Source: Lysobacterales bacterium
GTDB taxonomy: Bacteria; Pseudomonadota; Gammaproteobacteria; Xanthomonadales; Rhodanobacteraceae
Reading direction: 5' to 3'
DNA: 35,387 nucleotides
NCBI GenBank assembly: GCA_017305135.1
Contig: JAFKNA010000029.1
Location: forward strand, 1 to 35,387
Shown here: one piece after another, positions 9,210-18,499 of the stretch
Position numbering within the stretch: the stretch's first letter is position 1
How the letters are laid out: every line of letters begins with the position of its first letter
Position numbers and translations under genes: made by a program
The notes under the pieces: model-generated
What the model saw: only the letters and a program-made list of their open reading frames with translations
Databases searched by the model: none
Told to the model about the DNA's origin: nothing

Positions 9210-9937
9210 GGTGCCTCCCCGTGGGGCATGGCGCCGCAGGCGCGCGGCGGCAGGAAGCTGCCGGCCGGCGCCGGGCCCGCGCCGTCGGCGGCGACCTGCC
9301 GCGACAGCCACACGGCGATGGCGCGGATGTCCCCGGGCGAGAGATCCCGCGCCACTTCGGCCATGCAGTCGGGCGGCTGCGCGTGGCGCACGCCGCTGCG
9401 CCAGTTGCCGAGCTGGGCGATGATGTAGTCGGCGGGCAGGGCGACAAGGGCGGGAATGGCCGGTTCCAGGCCGGTCAGCGCCTTGCCGTGGCAGGCGGTG
9501 CAGGGCGGCACGTCGCGGGCCGGATCGCCCTCCTCGACGAGGCGCACGGCGGTTTGCCGCATGGCCTCGGTCAGCGTTTCCGCGCCGGTGTCGGCGGGTC
9601 GGGTGCGCGGCGGCATGGCGGCGTAGTGGGTCGCGATCGCCGCCATGTAGGCGTCGTCCATCGAGCCGACCAGCCACGTCATCTGCGCATTGACGCGGCG
9701 GCCATCGCGGAAGTTCTGCAGCTGCTCGAAGAGGTAGCCGGCGGGCTTGCCGGCCAGGTGCGGGTAGTACTCGGCGCCGCGCACGCCCTCTCCCTGCTCA
9801 CCGTGGCAGGCGCTGCAGGCGGCGAGGCGCTCGGTGGCATCGGCGAGGTCGGCGCGGGCGGATGTTGCCGCCAGCAGGCCGCAGAGGGCGAGCACCGCAA
9901 GCCGGCAGTGGATGGGCAGGGAAGGCATGGCCACCAT
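9206..9937 (-). CDS. Periplasmic diheme cytochrome c (cytochrome c4-like)
   Basis: A 243-residue protein with a signal peptide (cleavage predicted after about residue 29, SARA) and two heme c sites, CSACH (41-45) and CTACH (146-150). The motifs sit in two similar halves, each followed by KPAGYLFEQLQNFRDG or LPADYIIAQLGNWRSG, as in cytochrome c4 duplications. c4-type proteins carry electrons to terminal oxidases. ATG 9937 is preferred because AGGGA lies six bases upstream; ATG 9928 is the alternative. It follows the methyltransferase gene by 29 nt and overlaps the triheme gene by four, so all may form one operon. The two cytochromes probably interact directly (inference). Confidence 0.88.
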   Translation of the reverse strand: MVAMPSLPIHCRLAVLALCGLLAATSARADLADATERLAACSACHGEQGEGVRGAEYYPHLAGKPAGYLFEQLQNFRDGRRVNAQMTWLVGSMDDAYMAAIATHYAAMPPRTRPADTGAETLTEAMRQTAVRLVEEGDPARDVPPCTACHGKALTGLEPAIPALVALPADYIIAQLGNWRSGVRHAQPPDCMAEVARDLSPGDIRAIAVWLSRQVAADGAGPAPAGSFLPPRACGAMPHGEAP

Positions 9938-9966
9938 CTTAATCCCTGCGTGCGGATCGCCGCTTC

Positions 9967-10563
9967 CTACAGGCATTCCAGCGCGGACACGGCGCGCATC
10001 AGGCGCGGCCCGAGATAGGCTTGCGAACCGCAGGGCAGGAGGCCCGCCTCCACGAAGCGCTCGCGGTACCAGGCCGGCGGGCGGCGGATGAAACCTTCCA
10101 GATCGCCGTCGACGTCGTCCCTGGAGGTGAACACCTCGAGGAAGGCCAGGCCTTCCAGCAGCTCGCCGAAGCCGGAAAGGCCGCGGCGCACCTCGTCGGC
10201 CGGCACGTAGTGCAGCACGTCCGAGCACACGATGAGGTCGAAGCGGGTCGGGAAGCGCAGCGATTCGAGGTCGCCGAAGCGCGCCAGGCCGATGTTGCGC
10301 GAACGCCCGTAGCGGGATACCACGTAGGGGCTGGGATCGAGTCCGCGGTAGTGGAGGCCGGGCCGCAGCTTCAGCAGCGGCGCGCGCCACGGCGCCTCGC
10401 CGCAGCCGACGTCGAGCACGCTGGCGATGCTGCGGCCGAGGTAGAACTCGGCCAGGTGCACCACCATCGCCACCTTGCGCGCCAGCGCCGCGCGCGCGCC
10501 GATGCGGTGGCGCGGGTCGCGGTACCAGCGGTCGAAGTAGGCGCGGTCGTAGGCTTTGGCCAT
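9967..10563 (-). CDS. Class I SAM-dependent methyltransferase
   Basis: A 198-residue protein with the SAM-binding motif I in SVLDVGCGEAPWRAPLL (about residues 48-64). An acidic motif II region follows (YRGLDPSPYVV), then motif IV (FDLIVCSDVLHYV, about 108-120). The fold is the small Rossmann-like methyltransferase type; the substrate cannot be read from the sequence. The start ATG 10563 (MAKAYDRAYFDRWY) matches the usual beginning of this group; its ribosome site is weak. It heads the putative minus-strand run that includes the two cytochrome genes and is divergent from fadL. Confidence 0.85.
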   Translation of the reverse strand: MAKAYDRAYFDRWYRDPRHRIGARAALARKVAMVVHLAEFYLGRSIASVLDVGCGEAPWRAPLLKLRPGLHYRGLDPSPYVVSRYGRSRNIGLARFGDLESLRFPTRFDLIVCSDVLHYVPADEVRRGLSGFGELLEGLAFLEVFTSRDDVDGDLEGFIRRPPAWYRERFVEAGLLPCGSQAYLGPRLMRAVSALECL

Positions 10564-10750
10564 GGCGGGGCAGGCGCGGGAAAAGCCAATGGTAGGCGAG
10601 GCGGCCGGATCCGGCAGCCGAATTCGCGGAGCAGGTTGCGAGATGGAGTTCCGCCGCGCCGTACCTTGCCCCGGGTCCGCACGCCGATCGTTCCGTCGCG
10701 CCCGCATGACCTGCGGTTTGCGGCGGCGCACGATGGCGACGGGGCCGGAG

Positions 10751-10781
10751 TTGAGGCAAGATCGCTACAGGTTTGTTATAA
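10751..10781 (+). promoter_or_regulatory. Possible fadL promoter
   Basis: TTGAGG (10751-10756) and TTATAA (10776-10781) form a -35/-10-like pair with a 19-nt spacer, about 43 nt upstream of the fadL start. This AT-rich patch stands out in a very GC-rich region. The spacer is longer than ideal. Confidence 0.45.
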
Positions 10782-10823
10782 AGCTGCAAAGAAGTCGTTT
10801 TCGCCTTTTTCCAGGAGCGCCCC

Positions 10824-12155
10824 ATGCACTTCAGTAGCAGCCGTTCGCGGCTCACCCCCGCACTCGCTGTCCTGCCCCTGGCGCTGGCCGCTGCGCTCGT
10901 GGCGCAGGATGCGATGGCCAGCGGCTTCCAGCTCAAGGAGAACAGCGTGCAGGGCCTGGGCCGCGCCTTTGCCGGCGCCTCGGCGGCGCCGGGCGATTGC
11001 GCGGTGGTGGTGAACAACCCGGCCGCGATGGTCGAGTTGCCGGCCAACTGTGCCCAGGTCGACCTCAACGTCATCAACTTCGAGACCCACTTCCACGGTG
11101 GTGGCAGCGATGCATTCGGCAGCCCGTTGACCGGCGGCAACGGCGGCGATGGCGGCCTGACCAAGCCGGTCCCGGCAACATACGGCACCTTCCGCCTCAA
11201 CGACGACTTCACCCTCGGCTTCTCGATCAACGCCCCCTATGGCTTCCAGACCGAATACAAGGATGGCTGGGTCGGTCGCTACGAGGCGCTGCTCTCGAAG
11301 CTGGAGTCGATCGACCTCACCGGCTCGCTCGGCTGGCGCCTCAGCGACCAGTTCTCGATCGGCGGCAGCGTGATCGTGCAGCGCACGGCCGCCGAGCTGA
11401 CGCAGGCGATCGATTTCGGCACCGTCCTCGCCGGGCCGACCAATGGCGCAATCCTGCCGCAGGAAGCGGACGGTTTCGGCGGCCTCAAGGGCCATGACTG
11501 GGGCTATGGCTTCATCCTCGGCGCACTCTGGAAGCCGACGCCGAACGACCGCTTCGGCCTGCGCTACCACTCCGAGATCGACCACGTCATCGATGGCAAC
11601 GGCAAGTTCCTGGTGCCGTCCAATCTCGTGCCCCTGCTCAATGGCGCGTTCACCAACACCACGGGCAAGGCCGACTTCACCACGCCCTGGTTCGCCAGCC
11701 TGAGCTGGTGGCACGATTTCAGCGACCGCTTCAGCCTCGGCGCCGATGTGAGCTTCACGCACTGGTCGAGCTTCAAGGAACTGCGCGTCCGCTACGCCAA
11801 TCCGGTCCAGCCCGACTCGGTTTCGGAGTTCGACTGGAAGAACACCTGGTTCTACTCGATCGGCGGCGATTATCGTCTGGACGAGCGCTGGACGTTGCGC
11901 GCCGGCATCGCATTCGACGAGACCCCCACGCACCTGGCCACGCGCACTCCGCGCGTCCCCGACAACGATCGCAAGTGGCTCTCGCTCGGCGTCGGCTACC
12001 GCTACAGCGAGGCGCTGCGCTTCGACGTGGGCTATACCCGCATCTGGGTGGACAAGGCCGAGATCAACCACACCACGCCGACCTTCAGCACCCTGGTCGG
12101 CCACTCCGAAGGCAAGGGCAACGTCTTCGGCATCGCGGCCCAGTACCTGTTCTGA
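10824..12155 (+). CDS. fadL: Outer-membrane long-chain fatty acid/hydrocarbon transporter (FadL/OMPP1/TodX family)
   Basis: A 443-residue outer-membrane beta-barrel. The signal peptide is cleaved after about residue 33 (DAMA), giving mature SGFQLKENSVQGLGRAFAG, the plug segment typical of the family, followed by NNPAAM (usually NPAGM). The rest alternates short amphipathic strands and ends AQYLF with a terminal aromatic, as needed for the BAM complex. FadL proteins let hydrophobic molecules diffuse laterally into the outer membrane. An AGGAG at 10813-10817 supports ATG 10824. A strong intrinsic terminator follows. No acyl-CoA synthetase or other fad gene is adjacent, so the substrate is open. 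Confidence 0.93.
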   Translation: MHFSSSRSRLTPALAVLPLALAAALVAQDAMASGFQLKENSVQGLGRAFAGASAAPGDCAVVVNNPAAMVELPANCAQVDLNVINFETHFHGGGSDAFGSPLTGGNGGDGGLTKPVPATYGTFRLNDDFTLGFSINAPYGFQTEYKDGWVGRYEALLSKLESIDLTGSLGWRLSDQFSIGGSVIVQRTAAELTQAIDFGTVLAGPTNGAILPQEADGFGGLKGHDWGYGFILGALWKPTPNDRFGLRYHSEIDHVIDGNGKFLVPSNLVPLLNGAFTNTTGKADFTTPWFASLSWWHDFSDRFSLGADVSFTHWSSFKELRVRYANPVQPDSVSEFDWKNTWFYSIGGDYRLDERWTLRAGIAFDETPTHLATRTPRVPDNDRKWLSLGVGYRYSEALRFDVGYTRIWVDKAEINHTTPTFSTLVGHSEGKGNVFGIAAQYLF

Positions 12156-12178
12156 GCCGTTCCGTTTTGGGGAGGACC

Positions 12179-12211
12179 TCGACGGGCGCCTGCGGGCGCC
12201 CGTCGATTTTT
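12179..12211 (+). terminator. Intrinsic terminator after fadL
   Basis: A perfect 12-bp stem (12179-12190 with 12195-12206), a 4-nt loop and five T (12207-12211), 23 nt past the fadL stop. The minus strand lacks a U-run after the stem, so it mainly serves fadL. Confidence 0.9.
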
Positions 12212-12230
12212 GGGCAGGATGAGAGGCGGC

Positions 12231-12343
12231 GGTTGCGCCCGGTGCGCTCCCACGCGCCAGGTTGCCGGGTGCGCCGCGTCAGTCGTACGCGCTCTCGGTT
12301 TGCCGGTGCGCTGCGCCGGTCGCGCCCGGGTGCGCTCCTGCGG
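12231..12343. repeat. Cluster of degenerate REP-like half-palindromes
   Basis: GGTTGCGCCCGGTGCGCTCC (12231-12250) and GGTCGCGCCCGGGTGCGCTC (12319-12338) resemble the arm of the palindrome at 4810-4871. A more decayed copy begins near 12260. This non-coding patch sits between the converging fadL and putA genes, a typical place for such elements. Confidence 0.5.
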
Positions 12344-12356
12344 TGCGAGGTGCCGA

Positions 12357-15300
12357 CTACTCGCCCAGTGTCAGCAGCGAGGCGTTGCCGCCGGAGGCGG
12401 TGGTGTTGATGGTGAGCGTGCGTTCGGTGGCGAAGCGCAGCAGGTAGTGCGGACCGCCGGCCTTGGGGCCGGTGCCGGAGAGGTTCTCGCCGCCGAAGGG
12501 CTGCACGCCGACCACCGCGCCGATCTGGTTGCGGTTGACATAGCAGTTGCCGACCCTGGCGCGCCGGGCGATGTGCTCGATGGTGTCGTCGATGCGGCTG
12601 TGGATGCCCAGCGTCAGGCCGAAACCGGTCGCGTTGATGGCGTCGATCACCTGGTCCAGCTCGCTGGCCTTCCAGCGCACCACGTGCAGCGCCGGGCCGA
12701 ACACCTCGCGCTCCAGCACCGAGATCGAGGCGATCTCGTAGGCGCGGGGGGCGAAGAAGGTGCCGTGCGCGGCCTCCGGCGGAAGCTTCGCTTCATTGAT
12801 GAGCGTCGCCACGCCTTGCATGCGTGCGGCGTGCTCGTCGAGCACCGCGCAGGAGGGCGGATCGATGACCGGACCGACGTCGGTGGAGAGCTTCGCCGGG
12901 TCGCCGACCACGATCTCGTCCATTGCGCCCTTCAGCATGGCGATGACCTTGTCGGCGATGTCCTCCTGCACGAACAGCACGCGCGCCGCCGAGCAGCGCT
13001 GGCCGGCCGAGTCGAAGGCGGAGGCGACCACGTCCTTGACCAGCTGCTCGGGGAGCGCCGAGGAGTCGGCGATCAGCGCGTTCTGGCCGCCGGTTTCGGC
13101 GATCAGCGCGGCGATCGGCGCGTTGCGCGCGGCCAGCGTGCGGTTGATGGTCCACGCGGTCTCGGTCGATCCGGTGAAGCACACGCCGGCGATCCCGGGC
13201 CGCGTCAGCAGGGTCTTGCCGATCATCGAACCCTTGGCCGGCACGAACTGCAGCACCTTTTCCGGCACGCCGGCTTCGTGCAACAGCTTCACCGCCGCAT
13301 GGCCGACGAGGGTGGTCTGGTCGGCGGGCTTGGCGATCACCGCGTTGCCGGCGGCAAGCCCGGCCGCCACCTGGCCCATGAAGATGGCCAGCGGGAAGTT
13401 CCACGGGCTGATGCAGACGAACACGCCGCGCCCGCGCAGGAACAGCTGGTTGGTTTCGCCGGTGGGGCCGGGCAGGTTCTCCGGCTGGCCGAACAGCTTG
13501 CGCGCCACGGCGGCGTAGTAGCGGCACATGTCGGCTGCCTCGCGCACCTCGGAAATCGCCGCCGGGATGGTCTTGCCGGCCTCGCGCACGCACAGCGCCA
13601 TGAACTCGCCGCGGCGGGCCTCGAGGAGGTCGGCGGCGTGCTCGAGGATCGCGGCGCGGCTGGCCGCGGGCAGGGCGTCCCAGCCTTCCTGCGCGGACAC
13701 CGCGTTGGCGAGGGCCTTGTCGATGGTGGCTTCGTCCGCGTTGCGGCTCTGGCCCACCACCAGGCGGCGGTCGGCCGGGTTGGTGACCTCGCGCGGCGGT
13801 TCGCTGGAGGTGGCGCCCGGCACCAGCGGCGCCGCCGTCCAGGGCGCGCGCGGCGCGTTCAGGCTGTCGGCGAGTGCGCGCAGTTCGTTGTCGTTGGCAA
13901 GGTTGATGCCCATGGAGTTCTTCCGGGAAACCGAGTTCGGGCCGGCCGCGACCGCGGCGCTGTCGCTGTAGAGGCTGACCGGCAGCGGGATGCGCGGATG
14001 CGGCTTGCTGGCGAAGGCGCGCACCGTCTCGCAGGGATCGGCGACGAGGTCGCGGATCGGCACGTCCTCGTCGACGATGCGGTTGACGAAGGAGGTGTTG
14101 GCGCCGTTCTCGAGCAGGCGCCGCACGAGGTAGGGCAGGAGATCCTCGTGGCTGCCCACCGGCGCGTAGACGCGGCAGGGCACGCCGAGGTGCTGCTCGC
14201 CGATCACCTCGTCGTAGAGGTCGGTACCCATGCCGTGCAGGCGCTGGTACTCGAACGGGCGTCCCTGCGCGAAGTGGTGGATGGCGGCGATGGTGTGCGC
14301 GTTGTGCGTGGCGAACTGCGGGTAGATGAGCTCGGCGCCGGCATCGAACAGGCGCCGCGCGCAGGCGAGGTAGGACACGTCCGTGTTGGGCTTGCGGGTG
14401 AACACCGGGTAGCCGGAGAGGCCGCCTTCCTGCGCGCGCTTGATCTCCGAATCCCAGTAGGCGCCCTTGACCAGACGCACGCACCAGCGCCGGTTGGCCT
14501 TGCGCGCGGTTTCGGCCAGCCAGTCGATGACGAAGGGCGCGCGCTTCTGGTAGGCCTGCACGGCGAGCCCGAAGCCGTTCCAGCCCTCCAGCGAGCCGGC
14601 CTCGAACACCGCGCCGATGACGTCCAGCGACAGCTCCAGGCGATCGGCCTCCTCGGCATCGACGGTCATCGCGATGCCGTTGTCCCGGGCGAGCTGGGCG
14701 AGCTCCAGCACCTTCGGGGTCAGCTCCACGTGCACGCGCCCGCGCTTGGCGGTCTCGTAGCGCGGGTGCAGCGCCGACAGCTTGACCGAGATGGACGGCG
14801 CGTCCAGCACGTCCGGGTACGGGCCGCGCGCGCCGAGGGCGACGATCGCGTCCTTGTAGGCCTGGTGGTAGCGCTCGGCATCGGGCCGGGTCAGCGCCGC
14901 CTCGCCGAGCATGTCGTAGGAATGGCGGTAGGCGCGGTTGTCCTTGTCCGCCGAGCGGTCGAGCGCCTCGCCGATGCTGCGGCCCATCACGAACTGGTGG
15001 CCCATGATGCGCATCGCCTGGCGCACCGCAAGGCGGATCACCGGTTCGCCGGCGCGGCCGGCAAGGCGGCGCACGGCGCCGACGAAGTCGCGGCGGGTTT
15101 CCTCGGCGAGGCTGACCAGGCGGCCGGTCAGCATCAGGCCCCAGGTGGACGCGTTGACGAACACCGAATCGCTGCCGCCGAGGTGCTTCCGCCAGTCGGC
15201 GTCGCCGAGCTTGTCGCGGATCAGCTTGTCGGCGGTCGCGCGGTCGGGAACGCGCAGCAGCGCCTCGGCCACGCACATCAGCAGCACGCCTTCCTCGCTG

Positions 15301-15581
15301 GAAAGGTCGTACTGGCGCATGAAGGACTCCACCGCGGTCTGCTCGCCGGCGCGGGCGCGCACCCGCGCGACCAGTTCGGCGGCGCGCGCCAGCACCAGGT
15401 CGCGCTCGGCGGGCGGCAGGCTGGCCTGGGCGAGGAGCTCGTCGACGGCCTCGGTCTCGTCGCGCGACCAGGCCGCGGTGATGCGCGCGCGCGCCGGCGC
15501 GGCGGGGGGCGGCAGGTCGGGGATCAGCGGTGTGCTCAAGGCGGCTCTCGCGCGTGGAGAAGGGAGGGATGGCGGCGGCAT
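12357..15581 (-). CDS. putA: Bifunctional proline dehydrogenase / P5C dehydrogenase PutA (no DNA-binding domain)
   Basis: A protein of up to 1074 residues that oxidises proline to glutamate in two steps at the inner membrane face, passing electrons from FAD to quinone and then to NAD. The proline dehydrogenase barrel (about 130-500) shows YDMLGEAALT, RLVKGAYWDSEIKRAQ, YPQFATHNAHT and FEYQRLHGMGTDLYDE. The aldehyde dehydrogenase half (about 560-1040) shows ISPWNFPLAIF, catalytic Glu in AETGGQNALI and catalytic Cys in FDSAGQRCSAAR. The N-terminal ribbon-helix-helix of E. coli-type trifunctional PutA is absent, so it cannot autoregulate. The first residues (MPPPSLPSPRARAA) look unnatural; TTG 15539 (LSTPLIPDLPP) is a credible true start. 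A promoter with an adjacent palindrome lies upstream. Confidence 0.96.
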   Translation of the reverse strand: MPPPSLPSPRARAALSTPLIPDLPPPAAPARARITAAWSRDETEAVDELLAQASLPPAERDLVLARAAELVARVRARAGEQTAVESFMRQYDLSSEEGVLLMCVAEALLRVPDRATADKLIRDKLGDADWRKHLGGSDSVFVNASTWGLMLTGRLVSLAEETRRDFVGAVRRLAGRAGEPVIRLAVRQAMRIMGHQFVMGRSIGEALDRSADKDNRAYRHSYDMLGEAALTRPDAERYHQAYKDAIVALGARGPYPDVLDAPSISVKLSALHPRYETAKRGRVHVELTPKVLELAQLARDNGIAMTVDAEEADRLELSLDVIGAVFEAGSLEGWNGFGLAVQAYQKRAPFVIDWLAETARKANRRWCVRLVKGAYWDSEIKRAQEGGLSGYPVFTRKPNTDVSYLACARRLFDAGAELIYPQFATHNAHTIAAIHHFAQGRPFEYQRLHGMGTDLYDEVIGEQHLGVPCRVYAPVGSHEDLLPYLVRRLLENGANTSFVNRIVDEDVPIRDLVADPCETVRAFASKPHPRIPLPVSLYSDSAAVAAGPNSVSRKNSMGINLANDNELRALADSLNAPRAPWTAAPLVPGATSSEPPREVTNPADRRLVVGQSRNADEATIDKALANAVSAQEGWDALPAASRAAILEHAADLLEARRGEFMALCVREAGKTIPAAISEVREAADMCRYYAAVARKLFGQPENLPGPTGETNQLFLRGRGVFVCISPWNFPLAIFMGQVAAGLAAGNAVIAKPADQTTLVGHAAVKLLHEAGVPEKVLQFVPAKGSMIGKTLLTRPGIAGVCFTGSTETAWTINRTLAARNAPIAALIAETGGQNALIADSSALPEQLVKDVVASAFDSAGQRCSAARVLFVQEDIADKVIAMLKGAMDEIVVGDPAKLSTDVGPVIDPPSCAVLDEHAARMQGVATLINEAKLPPEAAHGTFFAPRAYEIASISVLEREVFGPALHVVRWKASELDQVIDAINATGFGLTLGIHSRIDDTIEHIARRARVGNCYVNRNQIGAVVGVQPFGGENLSGTGPKAGGPHYLLRFATERTLTINTTASGGNASLLTLGE

Positions 15582-15622
15582 GCGCTAGCGCCCAAGACGC
15601 GCCCTGCGCCGCCGCCATGCCC

Positions 15623-15641
15623 AGCAGGATGCATTCCTGCT
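15623..15641. promoter_or_regulatory. 19-bp palindrome, candidate putA operator
   Basis: AGCAGGA (15623-15629) and TCCTGCT (15635-15641) form inverted 7-bp arms around TGCAT. The site lies directly downstream of the candidate putA -10 box and 41 nt before the putA ATG, where a repressor would block initiation. The binding protein is unknown; it could also be a mRNA hairpin. Confidence 0.5.
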
Positions 15642-15670
15642 AGTGTAGTGAGCCGCCCTGCGGCGGCCAA
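15642..15670 (-). promoter_or_regulatory. Candidate putA promoter
   Basis: On the minus strand TTGGCC (15670-15665), a 17-nt spacer and TACACT (15647-15642) match a sigma-70 promoter (4/6 and 4/6) at ideal spacing. It points toward putA. Confidence 0.55.
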
Positions 15671-15743
15671 GATCGCGGCTCCGACGGCGCCCTCCGGCGG
15701 GTGGATCGGGATGCGGCAGGGGCGGTGGACGCGGCGCGTCATA

Positions 15744-15773
15744 TTGTCGCTGATCGGCGCTATCCACTATGAT
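15744..15773 (+). promoter_or_regulatory. Candidate promoter of the cytochrome oxidase operon
   Basis: TTGTCG (15744-15749), an 18-nt spacer and TATGAT (15768-15773, 5/6) lie about 105 nt upstream of the coxB start. It implies a leader of roughly 100 nt. This promoter and the putA promoter are back to back in the 298-nt divergent gap. Confidence 0.6.
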
Positions 15774-15879
15774 CGCTGGCGATACGCACCCGAATTTTTC
15801 CGAATGACACCCGGCCCGGGACCCGTCGACGCCCGTTGCAGCGTTCGGCGGACGGCCGGTGTTCGACAAGGTGATGGCG

Positions 15880-16779
15880 ATGATTTCATCCGGGGTAACT
15901 CGCGCGCGGCATGCACTCGCACGGCTGTCGCTCCTGCTTGGTGGCCTTCTGGGGAGCGCGGCGGCGATGGCCAATCCGCAGCCGTGGGACTGGAACATGC
16001 CCAAGGGCGTGTCGGGCATTTCGCAGCGCGTGTACGACCTGCACATGCTGGGCTTCTACGTCTGCCTCGGCATCGGCGCGGTGGTGTTCACGATCATGTT
16101 CATCGCCATGTTCCGCTTCCGCAAGTCGCGCGGCGCGGTGGCGGAAACCTGGGCCCACAGCACCAGGCTCGAAACGGTATGGACGATCATCCCGATCCTC
16201 CTGCTCATGATGCTGGCCTGGCCGGCGACCCGGCTGCTGATCGACATGAACGACGTCGGCGACGCCGACCTCACGGTGAAGGTGACCGGGTTCCAGTGGC
16301 GCTGGCACTACGACTACGTCGAGTACGAGAAGGCGAACACCGGCGTCGCCTTCATCTCCAGCCTGGCCGCCGAATCCAACCGGGTGCGCCAGCTCGGCTC
16401 GGGCCTCGACCCGCACTCGGTGAAGGACGAGGACTACGCGAGCTACCTTCTCGACGTCGACAACCCGCTGGTGCTGCCGGTCGGCGTCAAGATCCGCTTC
16501 GTGATCACCGCCGACGACGTCAACCACGCGTGGTGGGTGCCGACCCTCGGCTGGAAGCAGGACGCCATTCCCGGCATCGTCAACGACGCCTGGACGCAGA
16601 TCGACGAGCCCGGCACCTACCGCGGCCAGTGCGCGGAGCTGTGCGGGCGCGACCATGCCTTCATGCCGATCGTGATCAGGGCGCTGCCGAAGGCCGAGTT
16701 CGAGCAGTGGCTGGCCTCGCGCAAGGCCGGGGCGGCCAGCACGGCCGCGCTGGTGACGGGCCCGGGCCACCGGGGCTGA
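15880..16779 (+). CDS. ctaC: Cytochrome c oxidase subunit II
   Basis: A 299-residue inner-membrane subunit that accepts electrons from cytochrome c at the dinuclear CuA centre. It has a signal peptide (cleavage near AAAMA), two transmembrane helices (about 50-72 and 91-113) and a periplasmic cupredoxin domain. The CuA ligands are seen in [12 protein letters not shown] and the upstream His in NHAWWVP. The aromatic electron-entry patch is [10 protein letters not shown]. The C-terminus has no fused cytochrome c domain, so this is the plain aa3 type. ATG 15880 is spaced six bases from AAGGTG; GTG 15859 and ATG 15874 are alternatives in frame. First gene of the oxidase cluster. Confidence 0.95.
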   Translation: MISSGVTRARHALARLSLLLGGLLGSAAAMANPQPWDWNMPKGVSGISQRVYDLHMLGFYVCLGIGAVVFTIMFIAMFRFRKSRGAVAETWAHSTRLETVWTIIPILLLMMLAWPATRLLIDMNDVGDADLTVKVTGFQWRWHYDYVEYEKANTGVAFISSLAAESNRVRQLGSGLDPHSVKDEDYASYLLDVDNPLVLPVGVKIRFVITADDVNHAWWVPTLGWKQDAIPGIVNDAWTQIDEPGTYRGQCAELCGRDHAFMPIVIRALPKAEFEQWLASRKAGAASTAALVTGPGHRG

Positions 16780-16867
16780 CAGCCGTACGCGCGACCGGCG
16801 GGCCGATCGCGCCATGACACAGCGGCCCATGCGGGTCGCGCAATCAAAACATCGAGGTTCGCAGGCC

Positions 16868-18496
16868 ATGGCCGCAGTCAATCCCGCCATCCACCAGGAC
16901 ACCCACGACATCCACGATCACAAGCCGCACGGCTTCCTGCATCGCTGGCTGTTCACGACCAACCACAAGGACATCGGCACGCTGTACCTGGTGTTCTCGC
17001 TGGCGATGTTCTTCGTCGGCGGCGCCTTCGCGATGGTCATCCGCGCGGAACTCTTCCAGCCCGGCATGCAGCTGGTGCAGCCGGAGTTCTTCAACGAGAT
17101 GACCTCCATGCACGGGCTGGTGATGATCTTCGGCGCGATCATGCCGGCGTTCGTGGGGCTCGCCAACTGGATGCTGCCGATGATGATCGGCGCGCCGGAC
17201 ATGGCGCTGCCGCGCATGAACAACTGGTCGTTCTGGATCCTGCCGTTCGCCTTCCTGATGCTCTTCTCCACCATGTTCATGCCTGGCGGCGGGCCGCAGG
17301 GCGGCTGGACGATGTATCCGCCGCTGGCGCTGCAGGGCGGCATGAACGTGGCGTTCTCCATCTTCTCGATCCACATGATGGGCATCAGCTCGATCATGGG
17401 CGCGATCAACATCATCGCGACCATCCTCAACATGCGCGCGCCGGGCATGGACCTGCTGCGCATGCCGGTGTTCGTATGGAGCTGGCTGATCACCGCGTTC
17501 CTGCTCATCGCCGTGCTGCCGGTGCTGGCCGGCGCGGTGACGATGCTGCTCACCGACAAGTACTTCGGCACCAGCTTCTTCAACGCCGCTGGCGGCGGCG
17601 ACCCGGTGATGTACCAGCACATCTTCTGGTTCTTCGGGCATCCCGAGGTCTACATCATGATCCTGCCGGCGTTCGGCATCGTCAGCGAGGTGATCCCGAC
17701 CTTCTCGCGCAAGCCGCTGTTCGGCTACCAGGCGATGGTCTATGCGCTGGCCTGCATCGCCTTCCTGTCGTTCATCGTGTGGGCGCACCACATGTTCACG
17801 GTCGGCATGCCGCTGGGTGGCAATCTCTTCTTCATGTACGGCACGATGCTGATCGCGATCCCGACCGGGGTGAAGATCTTCAACTGGGTGACGACGATGT
17901 GGGGCGGCTCGCTCACCTTCGAGACGCCGATGCTGTTCGCCTGCGCGTTCGTGATCCTGTTCTCGATCGGCGGCTTCTCGGGCGTCAGCCTGGCGCTGGT
18001 GCCGGCGGACTTCCAGTACCACGACACCTTCTTCGTCGTCGCGCACTTCCACTACGTGCTGGTCACCGGCGCCGCCTTTGCGATCATGGCCGCGGTGTAC
18101 TACTGGCTGCCCAAGTGGTCGGGCCACATGTATTCGGAGAAGTGGGGCAAGGTCCATTTCTGGTCCAGCGCGATCTCGGTGAACCTGCTGTTCTTCCCGC
18201 AGCACTTCCTCGGCCTCGCCGGCATGCCGCGCCGAATCGCCGACTACAACGTCGCCTTCGCCGAGTTCAACATGATCAGCTCCATCGGCGGCTTCTGGTT
18301 CGGGCTGACCCAGATCATCTTCGTCGGGGTGATCGTCCACTGCGTGTTCTTCTCGCGCGTGCGCGCCACCGGCCAGGTCTGGGAAGGATCGCATGGCCTG
18401 GAATGGACGCTGCCCTCGCCGGCGCCCTACCACAGCTTCTCGGAGCCGCCGGTGATCACGGCGGGCATGCTGGCCCACGGGGACGTGAGCAGGTGA
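16868..18496 (+). CDS. ctaD: Cytochrome c oxidase subunit I
   Basis: A 542-residue catalytic subunit of the aa3-type oxidase, carrying heme a, heme a3 and CuB, with about twelve helices. Visible markers are [11 protein letters not shown] near the N-terminus, the heme a ligand in [10 protein letters not shown] and the CuB/Tyr cross-link motif [15 protein letters not shown]. The remaining markers are the CuB His pair WAHHMFTVG and the two heme ligands in [14 protein letters not shown]. The HPEVY form marks an A-type heme-copper oxidase with a full proton path. The start is taken at ATG 16868 ([10 protein letters not shown]); the frame is open to 16814. It follows ctaC by 88 nt and precedes the small peptide gene by 3 nt. 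Confidence 0.97.
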   Translation: MAAVNPAIHQDTHDIHDHKPHGFLHRWLFTTNHKDIGTLYLVFSLAMFFVGGAFAMVIRAELFQPGMQLVQPEFFNEMTSMHGLVMIFGAIMPAFVGLANWMLPMMIGAPDMALPRMNNWSFWILPFAFLMLFSTMFMPGGGPQGGWTMYPPLALQGGMNVAFSIFSIHMMGISSIMGAINIIATILNMRAPGMDLLRMPVFVWSWLITAFLLIAVLPVLAGAVTMLLTDKYFGTSFFNAAGGGDPVMYQHIFWFFGHPEVYIMILPAFGIVSEVIPTFSRKPLFGYQAMVYALACIAFLSFIVWAHHMFTVGMPLGGNLFFMYGTMLIAIPTGVKIFNWVTTMWGGSLTFETPMLFACAFVILFSIGGFSGVSLALVPADFQYHDTFFVVAHFHYVLVTGAAFAIMAAVYYWLPKWSGHMYSEKWGKVHFWSSAISVNLLFFPQHFLGLAGMPRRIADYNVAFAEFNMISSIGGFWFGLTQIIFVGVIVHCVFFSRVRATGQVWEGSHGLEWTLPSPAPYHSFSEPPVITAGMLAHGDVSR

Positions 18497-18499
18497 GGC

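Noticed and set aside
10776-12104. A 442-codon minus-strand frame opposite fadL.
   Set aside because: FadL on the plus strand has signal peptide, family motifs, ribosome site and terminator; the antisense frame has none.
12210-16817. A 1535-codon open frame on the plus strand opposite putA and into coxB.
   Set aside because: It mirrors a well-supported PutA on the other strand, its translation is His/Arg/Gly/Ala-rich low-complexity typical of antisense frames in GC-rich DNA, and it enters ctaC in a wrong frame.
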